Source: an uncultured Lysobacteraceae bacterium (GTDB taxonomy: Bacteria; Pseudomonadota; Gammaproteobacteria; Xanthomonadales; Xanthomonadaceae). Taken from it: a DNA stretch of 64,000 bases. The notes beneath the pieces were generated by a model that made no database searches, was not told where the DNA came from, and saw nothing but the letters and a program-made list of their open reading frames with translations. Of the stretch, positions 18,746 to 26,827 are shown piece after piece. Location: assembly GCA_902825775.1 (NCBI GenBank), contig CADECF010000002.1, positions 248,001 to 312,000 of the forward strand, read 5' to 3'. Position numbers and translations under genes: made by a program. Positions within the stretch are counted from its first letter, which is position 1. Each line of letters starts with the position of its first letter.

Positions 18746-18791
18746 CAATGGCAAAGGCCTTCTCGCTGCGCGAGAAGGCGCCATTGCGTCA
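18741..18791 (-). promoter_or_regulatory. Long hairpin containing the pstS1 stop codon
   Basis: Outer 12-base arms (TGACGCAATGGC / GCCATTGCGTCA) enclose a 10-base inner stem (GCCTTCTCGC / GCGAGAAGGC, loop TGC) with a 4-base bulge. The right arm includes the pstS1 stop at 18789-18791; the left arm overlaps the end of the family C repeat. There is no U-run, so it is more likely an RNA-stabilising or partial attenuation structure than a full terminator. Confidence 0.7.
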
Positions 18792-19883
18792 CTTGAACTC
18801 AGCCGCCCAATACGCTTCGACCTGCTTCACCAGCTCCGCCGGCAGCGGCACGTAGTCCAGCGACTGCGCCTGCGGCTGACCGTTCTCGAACGCCCACTTG
18901 AAGAAAGCCAGCGCATCCTTGGAACGCTTGGCGTCTTTGGGCTGCTTGTGCATCAGGATGAAGTTGGTGGCGGTGATCGGCCATGCGTCCGCGCCCTGCG
19001 CGTTGGTGATGACCAGATTGAAATCCTTGGCGTTGGCCCAGTCGGCAGTGGCCGCGGCGGCCTGGAACGATTCCGCGCTCGGCTGCACGAAATTGCCGGC
19101 CGCGTTCTGCAACGATACGTAGGCCATCTTGTTCTGCAGCGCATAAGCCAGCTCGACGTAGCCGATCGAACCCTTGATCTGCTTCACGTACGAGGCCACG
19201 CCTTCGTTGCCCTTGCCGCCGACGCCGGTCGGCCACTGCACCGAAGTGCCTTCGCCGACCTTCGATTTCCAATCGGCGCTCACCTTGGACAGGTAATTGG
19301 AGAAGTTGAACGTGGTGCCGGAGCCGTCCGAGCGATGCACGATATTGATCTTGGCGGTCGGCAGCTTCACGCCCGGATTGGCGCCAGCGATGGCCGGATC
19401 GTTCCAGGCCGTGATCTTGCCGAGGAAGATGTCGCCGAGCAGCGCGCCGGTCAGGCGCAGCTTGCCGGCCTCGATGCCGTCGATATTGATCACCGGTACC
19501 ACGCCGCCGATCGCGGACGGGAACTGCCCCAGGCCAGCCGCAGCGAGTTCCTCGCTGGTGAGCGGCTTGTCGCTGGAGCCGAAGTCCACCGTCCCCGCTT
19601 TGATTTGAGCGATGCCGCCGCCCGAACCGATCGACTGATAATTCACTTTGTTGCCGGTCTGCTGGTTGTAGTCGGCCGACCAGCGCGAGAGCAGCGGATA
19701 GATGAAGGTCGCGCCGGCCCCGGTGATGTTGGCGGCCTTCTGGTCGCCGGCCGGGGCCGCGCCGGCAGCGGGCGTCTGATCGCCAGCGGCGGGGGCGGTA
19801 GTGTCGTTGCCGCCTTTGCAGGCCGAAACGAGCAGCGCGACCGAGAGCGCCAGGACAGCGACGCGGGCGGGGGAGGCTTTCAT
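18789..19883 (-). CDS. pstS: Phosphate-binding lipoprotein PstS (first copy)
   Basis: Periplasmic phosphate receptor. 364 aa from the ATG at 19883, with GGAG 8 bases before it. The signal ends in lipobox LLVSAC (Cys22), so it is probably lipid-anchored, and is followed by an Ala/Gly/Pro linker. Phosphate-binding motifs GAGATFIYPLLSRW, QSIGSGGGI, GSSDKPL and HRSDGSGTTFNFSNYL are intact. It heads the pstS-C-A-B-phoU operon. The neighbouring soluble paralogue is similar throughout, which suggests tandem duplication. Confidence 0.96.
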   Translation of the reverse strand: MKASPARVAVLALSVALLVSACKGGNDTTAPAAGDQTPAAGAAPAGDQKAANITGAGATFIYPLLSRWSADYNQQTGNKVNYQSIGSGGGIAQIKAGTVDFGSSDKPLTSEELAAAGLGQFPSAIGGVVPVINIDGIEAGKLRLTGALLGDIFLGKITAWNDPAIAGANPGVKLPTAKINIVHRSDGSGTTFNFSNYLSKVSADWKSKVGEGTSVQWPTGVGGKGNEGVASYVKQIKGSIGYVELAYALQNKMAYVSLQNAAGNFVQPSAESFQAAAATADWANAKDFNLVITNAQGADAWPITATNFILMHKQPKDAKRSKDALAFFKWAFENGQPQAQSLDYVPLPAELVKQVEAYWAAEFK

Positions 19884-19950
19884 CGGGAAACTCCGTGACG
19901 ACAGGGCCGGCACAGGCTGCCGGCGGGATGCCGCTATGAAATGATGTTTT

Positions 19951-19969
19951 TGTTACATCCCGATGACAT
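19951..19969 (-). promoter_or_regulatory. Probable Pho box upstream of pstS1
   Basis: Minus-strand half-sites ATGTCAT and ATGTAACA start exactly 11 bases apart, about 70 bases upstream of the start codon. This fits a degenerate PhoB site (consensus CTGTCAT-N4-CTGTCAT). Weaker than the site before the second pstS. Confidence 0.5.
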
Positions 19970-19984
19970 GGGCTCTGGGCCCTT

Positions 19985-20063
19985 TGTAGGAGCGGCTTCA
20001 GCCGCGAGCTTTTCGATCAGCGGCGACCCGACCGAAGAGCTCGCGGCTGAAGCCGCTCCTACA
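19985..20063. repeat. Intergenic inverted repeat, family A
   Basis: Arms TGTAGGAGCGGCTTCAGCCG... and reverse complement, with an unrelated spacer. Family A is the commonest repeat of the window (REP-like). Confidence 0.9.
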
Positions 20064-20077
20064 AAAAGCCGCCCCAT

Positions 20078-20103
20078 AAAAAAGCGCGGGCCGAAGCCCG
20101 CGC
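20078..20103 (-). terminator. Terminator after pstS2
   Basis: Minus-strand stem GCGCGGGC-TTCG-GCCCGCGC followed by six T. It lies about 30 bases past the pstS2 stop and so separates pstS2 from the pstS1 operon. Confidence 0.92.
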
Positions 20104-20133
20104 AAAGAGGGGGAATACCGTGGAGCGCTGAAC

Positions 20134-21153
20134 TCAGTACTGCATGTTCTGGGACCAATAGGCGTCGATCTGCTGCACAAGGGCATCGGGCAGCGGCACA
20201 TAGTCGAGCGCTTTAGCCTGGGCGTCGCCGTTGGCGTACACCCACTTGAAGAATTCCTTGGCGTTCTTGGCGCCGGCGGCGTTCTTGGGCTGCTTGTACA
20301 TCAGGATGAAGTTGGTGGCGGTGATCGGCCAGGAATTGGCGCCCGGCGCATTGGTCATCACCAGGTAGAAATCCTTGGCGTTGGCCCAGTCGGCGCTGGC
20401 GGCGGCGGCGGCGAAGGTTTCGTCGCTGGGCAGCACGAAGTTGCCGTCGGCGTTCTTCATCCGCGAATAGGCCATCTTGTTCTGCAGCGCGTAGGACAGT
20501 TCGACGTAGCCGATGCCGCCGGAAATCTGCTTGACGTAAGCGGCGACGCCTTCGTTGCCCTTGCCGCCGATGCCGGTCGGCCATTTGACCGAAGTGCCTT
20601 CGCCGACTTTCGACTTCCACTCGGCATTGACCTTGGACAGGTAGTTGACGAAGTTGAAGGTGGTGCCCGAACCGTCCGAACGGTGGACGACAGTGATCTT
20701 CTTGTCGGGCAAGTTGACGCCGCCGTTCGTGGCGACGATGGCCGGATCGTTCCACTTGGTGATCTTGCCGAGGAAGATGTTGCCCAGCGTTTCGCCGTCC
20801 AACTTCAGCGCGCCGGACGGCACGCCCGGTACGTTGATCACCGGCACCACGCCGCCGATCACCGACGGGAACTGCGCCAGTCCGAACTTGGCCAGTTCAT
20901 CGGGCTTCATCGGCGCATCGGACGAGCCGAAGTCGACGGTGCCGGCTTTGATCTGGGCGATGCCGCCGCCGGAGCCGATCGACTGGTAGTTCACTTGCTT
21001 GCCGCTGGACTTGGCGTAATCGGCCGACCACTTCGACATGACCGGGTAGATGAACGAGGCGCCGGCGCCGGTGACATCGGCGGCGAAGGCGTTGCCTGCG
21101 AAAGCGGTCGCCAGCGCGATGGCGGCGACGCGATATTTGATCGGGTTGAACAC
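20134..21153 (-). CDS. pstS: Phosphate-binding protein PstS (second copy)
   Basis: Periplasmic phosphate receptor, 339 aa from a GTG at 21153 preceded by AGGAG at 8 bases; the longer open frame upstream lacks this site. Signal peptide 1-24 ends AGNAFA with no lipobox, so this copy is soluble, unlike its lipoprotein neighbour. Binding motifs GAGASFIYPVMSKW, SIGSGGGI, GSSDAPM and SDGSGTTFNFVNYL are intact. It has its own Pho box and terminator, so it is separately transcribed and probably the most strongly induced of the set. Confidence 0.95.
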   Translation of the reverse strand: MFNPIKYRVAAIALATAFAGNAFAADVTGAGASFIYPVMSKWSADYAKSSGKQVNYQSIGSGGGIAQIKAGTVDFGSSDAPMKPDELAKFGLAQFPSVIGGVVPVINVPGVPSGALKLDGETLGNIFLGKITKWNDPAIVATNGGVNLPDKKITVVHRSDGSGTTFNFVNYLSKVNAEWKSKVGEGTSVKWPTGIGGKGNEGVAAYVKQISGGIGYVELSYALQNKMAYSRMKNADGNFVLPSDETFAAAAASADWANAKDFYLVMTNAPGANSWPITATNFILMYKQPKNAAGAKNAKEFFKWVYANGDAQAKALDYVPLPDALVQQIDAYWSQNMQY

Positions 21154-21220
21154 GGGTGTGGCTCCTGAAAGGAAAAGATGCGGGCGCAGCCCGGCCCGTG
21201 CGCATTTCATAACGGTTCCG

Positions 21221-21259
21221 TGACAGCCCGATGTTTCTAAGATGACAGCCGCATGACAG
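21221..21259 (-). promoter_or_regulatory. Pho box upstream of pstS2
   Basis: On the minus strand CTGTCAT-GCGG-CTGTCAT (21242-21259) is an essentially perfect PhoB site. A third half-site CTGTCA at 21221-21226 is exactly 22 bases (two repeat lengths) further on, in phase. The site is about 90 bases before the GTG start. Confidence 0.9.
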
Positions 21260-21283
21260 GCCTTTCGGTCCGCCGGAATGAAA

Positions 21284-21312
21284 GAAGGCGCGGCTTTCGC
21301 CGCGCCTTCTCC
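21284..21312 (-). terminator. Terminator after the OprP-like porin gene
   Basis: Stem GAAGGCGCGGC-GAAA-GCCGCGCCTTC followed by TTTC on the minus strand, about 30 bases beyond the porin stop. Confidence 0.85.
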
Positions 21313-21341
21313 TGCCTATCCACGACGGGGGTGGAAGTTTC

Positions 21342-22580
21342 TTACCAGTAGAACTGCGCGCGCGCTTCGATGATGTTCGGGTCGTCCGAGACGTCGCGGC
21401 GGAAGCCCGGGGCGTTGTTGTACTTGTCCTGCTTGACCATGACGTAGTTCAGCATGAACTTGAAGTTCGAGCGCCAGTACCAGTTCACGCCCGCGGTCCA
21501 GGAATCCATCTTGCCGCCCAGGATGCCGTCGACGGTCGGCGAACCGCCCGGCGTGGACGGCGGAATCACGTTGCCGTCGTTCAAATCGAAAGCGTCGTAG
21601 CGCAGGCCGAGCTGCCACAGGCCGGCGCCCGGCTCGTCGGGCAGGTTGGTGACCGGCGTGCCGGACTTGTAGCCCCAGGTCTCGCCGGTGATGTTCCACA
21701 GGCCGGACACGTAGAAGCCGTCGCCACTGAAGTCGTCGAAGTTGCCGTAGCGCTTGACGTCGGTGGTCATGTACTCGGCCTGCAGCTTGAACGGACCGGT
21801 CACCCAAAGGGCCTCGGCGCCGATCACGCTGTTGCGGTCGGCGGCCCGCAAGCCGCTGCTGCCGGTGTCGACATAGCGCAAGGCCACCATGTCCGCCATG
21901 GGGCGGGCGCGCAGACGGATGAAATCGGCGTCGGTGTCCTTGTCGGTATACGAAGCGCCGAGGTGGAAGATATTGCCGGCTTCGTTGATCGGGGCCCAGT
22001 AGCCGCGCACGCTGTAGCCGCTGCCGTGTTCGCGGTTGCGGGTCATTTCTCGGCCGAAATAGCTGGCGGTGATGGCCCAATTGGCATCGCCGTAGTTGTA
22101 CTGCACGCCGAGGCGACGGGGAGTGCCGAGGCTGTTGGTGATCGACGATTTGGAGATGAAATCGTTGTTCTTGGTCGACGACAACTCTTCCATCGTCGCG
22201 CCGGGCTGCTTGAACTGGCCGACCTGGATGAAGTGGTTGGCGTTGCCGCTGAACTTGTACTTGACGTTCGCGTCAAGGAACTTGTCGTCCTTGGCGTCGT
22301 AGCCCAGGACCCACTCGATGTTGCCCGGGCCCTTGCCCTTCAGCACCAACTCGGCGCGGCGCAGCTCGTTCAAATAGTCGTCGCCGTCGACATCGGACCC
22401 GGGCGTATCGGCGCCGTAGTCGTTCAAATCGGTGTCGAAGCTGTAGAAATCGGCCTGGACCAGGCCTTCGAAGCTGACTTCGGAATTGCCGATCACGTCG
22501 ATGGCGATTTCGGCATGCGCGGCGGGTGCGGCAAGCGCCGCAAGCAGCGCGAGAGTCAAGGTGCTCGGGGTAAGTTTCAT
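21342..22580 (-). CDS. Phosphate-selective porin OprO/OprP family
   Basis: 412-aa outer-membrane beta-barrel for phosphate or polyphosphate uptake. Signal peptide 1-23 ends AAPAAHA. Many alternating aromatic/polar strands follow and the protein ends EARAQFYW, the aromatic C-terminus needed for barrel insertion. It is upstream of pstS2 on the same strand. One PhoB half-site (CTGTCAT at 22645-22651, minus) lies about 65 bases upstream; the second half is poor. Neighbourhood supports phosphate rather than another anion. Confidence 0.9.
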   Translation of the reverse strand: MKLTPSTLTLALLAALAAPAAHAEIAIDVIGNSEVSFEGLVQADFYSFDTDLNDYGADTPGSDVDGDDYLNELRRAELVLKGKGPGNIEWVLGYDAKDDKFLDANVKYKFSGNANHFIQVGQFKQPGATMEELSSTKNNDFISKSSITNSLGTPRRLGVQYNYGDANWAITASYFGREMTRNREHGSGYSVRGYWAPINEAGNIFHLGASYTDKDTDADFIRLRARPMADMVALRYVDTGSSGLRAADRNSVIGAEALWVTGPFKLQAEYMTTDVKRYGNFDDFSGDGFYVSGLWNITGETWGYKSGTPVTNLPDEPGAGLWQLGLRYDAFDLNDGNVIPPSTPGGSPTVDGILGGKMDSWTAGVNWYWRSNFKFMLNYVMVKQDKYNNAPGFRRDVSDDPNIIEARAQFYW

Positions 22581-22742
22581 CGTTAGGGCCCTTCGGGCGT
22601 GTGGAGAGACGCCGCGCAGGTTAGGGCGTGAATATTTCGTTGCGATGACAGCCTGTCTTATTTCTAGGAACAGGCGGCTGCGAGGCTTGGCGATGGAGGA
22701 TCGCGAGCCATTTTGTCCGGGTCATGACCGGCAGATGACGTT

Positions 22743-23471
22743 TTAGCTCGCTGCGGTCTTGTCAGGGTAATGACATAAATCGCGGATCGCGCACTGCGGG
22801 CAATCGGGCTTGCGCGCCTTGCAAACGTAGCGCCCGTGCAGGATCAACCAGTGATGCGCATCCTGCCTGTATTGCGCCGGCACCGCTTTCAGCAGGCGGT
22901 CCTCGACTTCGCGCACATTCCTTCCCGGCGCCAGCCCGGTCCGGTTGGAAACGCGGAAGATGTGCGTGTCCACGGCGATGGTCGGTTCGCCGAACGCGGT
23001 GTTGAGCACCACGTTCGCGGTCTTGCGGCCGACGCCGGGCAAGGCCTCGAGCGCGGCACGGTCGCGCGGCACTTCGCCGCCGTGCTGCTCCAGCAGCAGG
23101 CGGCTCATCGCGATCACGTTCGCGGCCTTGGCGTTGAACAGGCCGATGGTGGCGATGTAGCGCTTCAGTTTTTCTTCGCCCAGCGCCACCATCGCCGCCG
23201 GCGTGGCGGCGACCGGGAACAGGCGCCGGGTGGCCTTGTTGACGCCCACGTCGGTGGCTTGCGCCGACAGGATCACCGCGACCAGCAATTCGAAGGGCGT
23301 GCGGTATTCGAGTTCGGTCTTGGGCGCGGGATTGAGTTCGGAAAACCGCACGAACATCTCGTGGATTTCCGCCGGCGTCATCCGCTTGCTGCGCCGCGCG
23401 GCTTTGGCGGAGGCGGGCGCAGGCCTCGCGGATTTCTTCGCCGTCTTTTTCTTTGCCGCAGGCTCGCGCAT
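22743..23471 (-). CDS. nth: Endonuclease III
   Basis: DNA glycosylase/AP lyase for oxidised pyrimidines. The HhH motif LPGVGRKTANVVLN holds the catalytic Lys, VDTHIFRVSNRTGL holds the catalytic Asp, and the C-terminal 4Fe-4S loop C-x6-C-x2-C-x5-C (CKARKPDCPQCAIRDLC) is intact. 242 aa from the ATG at 23471, which shares bases with the upstream gene's stop (TGATG). A Lys/Ala-rich N-terminal tail of about 30 residues precedes the conserved core. Confidence 0.95.
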   Translation of the reverse strand: MREPAAKKKTAKKSARPAPASAKAARRSKRMTPAEIHEMFVRFSELNPAPKTELEYRTPFELLVAVILSAQATDVGVNKATRRLFPVAATPAAMVALGEEKLKRYIATIGLFNAKAANVIAMSRLLLEQHGGEVPRDRAALEALPGVGRKTANVVLNTAFGEPTIAVDTHIFRVSNRTGLAPGRNVREVEDRLLKAVPAQYRQDAHHWLILHGRYVCKARKPDCPQCAIRDLCHYPDKTAAS

Positions 23472-23857
23472 CACTTCGGTTCCTTAGCGCCCGCGGCGCG
23501 CGCCTTTGCGCGCGCAAGCGCAGCGGCTGCAGCCGTGGGCAATCCTGCGGCTTTCGCAGCCGCCGCTGGCGCAGCGGCCATGCGTTTGGTTTGCAGCGCT
23601 TCGTTTCGACGCTCCAGTCGCGCCTGCCTGGCGCGATAGCGTTCGCGTGCGGCCAACGCGCGAAGGCGCGCGTCGCGCGCCCGCTGCGGCAGCGCCACGC
23701 AGGCCGGCGCGCAATGCGCGCAGGGGGCGTGGTCGAGCAGGCCGAGTTCGATGGCCAGGTCGAGGTCGTCCGCCGCGACGGCACCGGCGATGGCATGCGT
23801 AGCGGCGCCGTGCGGGTCGACGCAGCCGCAAATGGGGCAATGGCGGTTCGTATCCAT
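23471..23857 (-). CDS. Cys-rich basic protein upstream of nth, function unknown
   Basis: 128 aa. CPICGC at residues 7-12 and CAHCAPAC around 46-53 could bind zinc. The C-terminal half is a charged Arg/Ala-rich stretch likely to form a helix (RERYRARQARLERRNEALQ), ending in Ala/Lys repeats. Its stop overlaps the nth start, so the two are cotranscribed and coupled. I do not recognise the family. Confidence 0.65.
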   Translation of the reverse strand: MDTNRHCPICGCVDPHGAATHAIAGAVAADDLDLAIELGLLDHAPCAHCAPACVALPQRARDARLRALAARERYRARQARLERRNEALQTKRMAAAPAAAAKAAGLPTAAAAALARAKARAAGAKEPK

Positions 23858-23891
23858 CGCGTCGGGGATTCTCGTCGTTCCGAATAATTCT

Positions 23892-23972
23892 TGTCATCCC
23901 GAACGCAGTGAGGGATCCGCTTTCGGCTGTCGCGCTGCATCCTGGCGAGCAGATCCCTCACTGCGTTCGGGT
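23892..23972. repeat. Intergenic inverted repeat, family D
   Basis: Left arm TGTCATCCCGAACGCAGTGA, then GGGATCCGC; right arm GCAGATCCCTCACTGCGTTC then GGG. The right end has lost the final GATGACA. Confidence 0.85.
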
Positions 23973-24089
23973 GGGAGAGGTTCGGGCATCGGATACCTAC
24001 GGGTGGAATGGCATCGAACGCTTACGGCATGGCACCGAATAGATACGGAATGTCCTCCAATACGTTTGGGACGGCATCCTGCCCGGCCA

Positions 24090-24872
24090 CTAAACGCCTT
24101 TAAAAACAGGCTTGCGCTTGTCGAGAAACGCACGCGTGCCTTCGCGCATGTCGTCGCTGGAGAACACCAGTCCGAATTGCGCCGACTCGTATTCCAGGCC
24201 TTCCTCGATGCCGCATTCGGCGCCGACGTTGACGCAATCGATCATGCCGCGCAAGGCCAGCGGTGCGGCATTGGCGAGTTGCTCGGCCAGCTTCATCGTT
24301 TCGGTTTCCAGATCCGCAGCGGGTACCACGCGGTTGACGATGCCCAGCTGCGACGCGCGCGCCGCATCGATCGGCGCGCCGGTCAGGCACAGCTCCAGGG
24401 TCGCTGCGCGTCCGGCCAACCGCAGCAGCCGCTGGCTGCCGCCGAAGCCCGGTATCAGACCGAGATTGATTTCCGGTTGCCCGAGTTTGGCGTTGTCGGC
24501 AGCGATGCGCAGATGGCAGCACATCGCCAGCTCCAGTCCGCCGCCGAGCGCGAAACCGTTGACCATGGCGATCACCGGTTTGGGCATCTTTTCCACGCGC
24601 CGCATCATGCGCTGGCCTCGCAAGGAAAAATCGCGGCCCTGCACGGCGCTCAGCGCGGACATCTCGGCGATATCGGCGCCGGCTACGAAGGCTTTGGGAC
24701 CGGTGCCGGTCAGCACGACCACGCGCACGCCAGGATCCTCGGCGGCTTGGTCGAACGCGACGTGGAGCGCATCCAACGTGGCGGCATTGAGCGCATTCAA
24801 CTTGTCGGGGCGGTTTACGGCGACCACGCGGATGGCACCGCGGTCGGTCAGGATCAACGGGGCTTCGGGCAT
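24090..24872 (-). CDS. Enoyl-CoA hydratase
   Basis: 260-aa crotonase-fold enzyme hydrating trans-2-enoyl-CoA in beta-oxidation or a related pathway. The oxyanion-hole regions AFVAGADI and GFALGGGLEL are present, and both catalytic Glu are kept: Glu114 (GGGLELAMCCH) and Glu134 (QPEINLGLIPGFGG). It stands alone, with no thiolase or dehydrogenase beside it, so the chain-length preference cannot be told. Confidence 0.9.
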   Translation of the reverse strand: MPEAPLILTDRGAIRVVAVNRPDKLNALNAATLDALHVAFDQAAEDPGVRVVVLTGTGPKAFVAGADIAEMSALSAVQGRDFSLRGQRMMRRVEKMPKPVIAMVNGFALGGGLELAMCCHLRIAADNAKLGQPEINLGLIPGFGGSQRLLRLAGRAATLELCLTGAPIDAARASQLGIVNRVVPAADLETETMKLAEQLANAAPLALRGMIDCVNVGAECGIEEGLEYESAQFGLVFSSDDMREGTRAFLDKRKPVFKGV

Positions 24873-25058
24873 GTTCGAGCTCGTTCTGGGGGGTTGAGTG
24901 GCGGAATCGGCCGCCTCGTGGAACTTCGCCTGTCCCAGGCGGTCACAGGGCTGCCGTCAGTGGCAGTTAAGCCACTGGCCGGGTATCCTACCGCGTTCCA
25001 ATCGGGGCGGTTTTACCGCCCCGCGCCATTTACGGCCCCATTCTGGAGGTATTGCTGC

Positions 25059-25760
25059 ATGAAGGTGCGTTTTATAGCTGCTGCATTCACGGCCCTGATC
25101 CTGACGGCCGGTACCGCCAGCGCCCAGGACACGACGTCCGAAAAAGGCAAATTGAGCTATTACTTCGGTTACGACTTCGGTCGCAGCCTGGCTGAATCCG
25201 GCGAGCAGATCGACGCCGCCACTCTCACCAAGGCCGTCCAGGACGGCCTGGCCAAGAAGCAGCCCTCGATCGCCATCGACCAGCTGCGCCCGGCCGTGGA
25301 GGCGTTCCAGAAGCGCCAGCAGGCCAAGGCCGCGGCCAACAAGGCCGCATTCGACAAGGAAGCGGCTGCCAACAAGACCAAGAGCGACCAGTTCCTGGCT
25401 CAGAACCGCGCCAAGGCCGGCGTGAAGTCGCTGCCCAGCGGCGTGCAGTACCGCGTGATCGAGAACGGCACCGGCGCCAAGCCGACCACGGCCAGTACCG
25501 TCGGCCTGGAAGTGGCCGGTCCGTTCCCGTACGGCCAGCGCCCGACCGACCCGAACCAGGGCAAGGCGCAGAACGTGCCCAGCGTGAAGCTGAGCGAAGT
25601 GGACATGCAGGCGATGCGCGAAGTGCTGCAGCAGATGCCGGCCGGCTCGAAGTGGGAAGTGGTGCTGCCGCCGGATAAGGCCTTCGGCGCCGATCCGCGT
25701 ACCGGCTTCCCGCCCAACGTGGCGGTGGCCTTCGAGGTCAAGCTGCTCAGCGTGAAGTGA
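25059..25760 (+). CDS. Exported FKBP-type prolyl isomerase-like protein with divergent catalytic domain
   Basis: 233 aa from the ATG at 25059 (GGAGGT upstream). Signal peptide 1-23 ends TASA. The FKBP N-terminal dimerisation domain follows (LSYYFGYDFGRSLAESGEQID, then a long Ala/Lys helix). The C-terminal half has the FKBP end (GSKWEVVLPPDKAFG...VAVAFEVKLLSVK), but the usual V-H-Y-T-G, FDSS and GW motifs are missing; the equivalent segment is VGLEVAGPFPYGQRP. It may have lost isomerase activity and kept a chaperone role. A GGGGCGG-TTTTA-CCGCCCC-type hairpin lies 25 bases before the ribosome-binding site. Confidence 0.82.
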   Translation: MKVRFIAAAFTALILTAGTASAQDTTSEKGKLSYYFGYDFGRSLAESGEQIDAATLTKAVQDGLAKKQPSIAIDQLRPAVEAFQKRQQAKAAANKAAFDKEAAANKTKSDQFLAQNRAKAGVKSLPSGVQYRVIENGTGAKPTTASTVGLEVAGPFPYGQRPTDPNQGKAQNVPSVKLSEVDMQAMREVLQQMPAGSKWEVVLPPDKAFGADPRTGFPPNVAVAFEVKLLSVK

Positions 25761-25811
25761 CGTTCGGTTGAAGCGGATGTCGTCCCAGCGAAAGCCGGGA
25801 TCTAGTAATTA

Positions 25812-25846
25812 AAGTTACGCCGGCCTAGTGCCGGCGTAACTTTTTT
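25812..25846 (+). terminator. Terminator after the FKBP-like gene
   Basis: Perfect 11-base stem GTTACGCCGGC-CTAGT-GCCGGCGTAAC followed by six T, about 50 bases beyond the stop. Confidence 0.93.
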
Positions 25847-25923
25847 GTGGGAGCGGCTTCAGCCGCGAGCTCTTCGGCCATCGCTGTCGCTTCAAGAAAA
25901 GCTCGCGGCTGAAGCCGCTCCCA
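25847..25923. repeat. Intergenic inverted repeat, family A
   Basis: GTGGGAGCGGCTTCAGCCGC arms in inverted orientation with a 25-base spacer, directly after the terminator. A lone, degenerate family C half-copy lies before it at about 25779-25805. Confidence 0.9.
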
Positions 25924-25976
25924 CGAAAGCCGCGCCCACAAAAAAGCCGCCCCTACATCGGCGATAATCCGCAGCA

Positions 25977-26201
25977 ATGACGTTCGGATCCCCGCCCACC
26001 GTTTACCGCGCCGTTCTGAGCCCTTGCACCGGCGTGTGCACGATCGACACTTACGGCCTGTGCGGAGGCTGCCATCGCACCCTGGACGAAATCGCGCGCT
26101 GGAGCGTGATGGGCGATGCCGAACGTCTGCGGTTGATGGAAACCGTGCTCCCCGAGCGCGAGCGGCGCGGCCACGAATCCGGCGGCCACGAATCCGTATG
26201 A
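25977..26201 (+). CDS. DUF1289 domain protein
   Basis: 74 aa. SPCTGVCTIDTYGLCGGCHRTLDEIARW with four Cys is the DUF1289 signature, thought to bind metal or an Fe-S cluster. The function is unknown. Its TGA overlaps the next gene's ATG (ATGA), so it is coupled to the Nudix gene. The C-terminal GHESGGHESV repeat comes from a short duplicated DNA stretch just before the stop. Confidence 0.88.
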   Translation: MTFGSPPTVYRAVLSPCTGVCTIDTYGLCGGCHRTLDEIARWSVMGDAERLRLMETVLPERERRGHESGGHESV

Positions 26202-26827
26202 AATCGCCTATCGACGAAACCCTTCTGCAGCGAGCGTTGCGTCCGCTCGGCGAACCGCCGATGGCGCCGGGTTGGAATGCGGACGAGTTGCACGACCTGC
26301 TGCCTAGCGGCGCCGCATCCGTCGAAGCCGCGGTGCTGGTCGGCCTGGTGCAGCGCGACGGCGGTCTGAGCGTGGTGCTCACCCGCCGTACCGATGCGCT
26401 GCGGCAGCATGCGGGGCAGGTGAGTTTCCCAGGTGGGCGCATCGAGCCCGACGATGCGGACCCGGTCGCCGCCGCGCTGCGCGAAGCGCACGAGGAGATC
26501 GGCTTGCCGCGGAAACAGGTCGCGCCGTGGGGCTATCTGGATCCGCTGTCGACCATCACCGGTTACCGGGTGCTGCCGGTGGTGGCGAGCATAGATCCGG
26601 CATTCGTCGCCGTGCCCGATCCCGACGAAGTCGCCGAAGTATTCGAAGTGCCGCTGGATTATCTGATGACGCCGGCCAACCTGGCGCGCATCGATATCGA
26701 ATACCGCGGGCGTCCGCGCCACGTGCTCGAGTACCGCCGTTACGAGCAGGTGCCGGAGCAGCGCATCTGGGGCGCGACGGCCTCGATCCTTTTCAATCTG
26801 CGGCAACGCCTGGAGAACGCGTCATGA
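26198..26827 (+). CDS. nudL: CoA pyrophosphatase-like Nudix hydrolase (NudL)
   Basis: 209 aa from the ATG at 26198. The segment HAGQVSFPGGRIEP followed by AALREAHEEIGLP is the NudL (YeaB) form of the Nudix box; STITGYRVLPVV and DEVAEVFEVPLDYL match the same group. Likely splits CoA or oxidised CoA to 3',5'-ADP and phosphopantetheine. Overlaps both neighbours by ATGA. Confidence 0.9.
   Translation: MKSPIDETLLQRALRPLGEPPMAPGWNADELHDLLPSGAASVEAAVLVGLVQRDGGLSVVLTRRTDALRQHAGQVSFPGGRIEPDDADPVAAALREAHEEIGLPRKQVAPWGYLDPLSTITGYRVLPVVASIDPAFVAVPDPDEVAEVFEVPLDYLMTPANLARIDIEYRGRPRHVLEYRRYEQVPEQRIWGATASILFNLRQRLENAS

Noticed and set aside
22630..22665. Full Pho box before the OprP-like gene
   Set aside because: One half-site is good, but the neighbouring half-sites on either side match poorly; noted only as a half-site.
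23995..24075. Degenerate tandem motif with TACGG spaced about 20 bases
   Set aside because: Only short loosely spaced matches; not convincing as a repeat or binding array.
25010..25035. GGGGCGG/CCGCCCC hairpin before the FKBP-like gene as a riboswitch
   Set aside because: Simple stem with no conserved loop or class motif.
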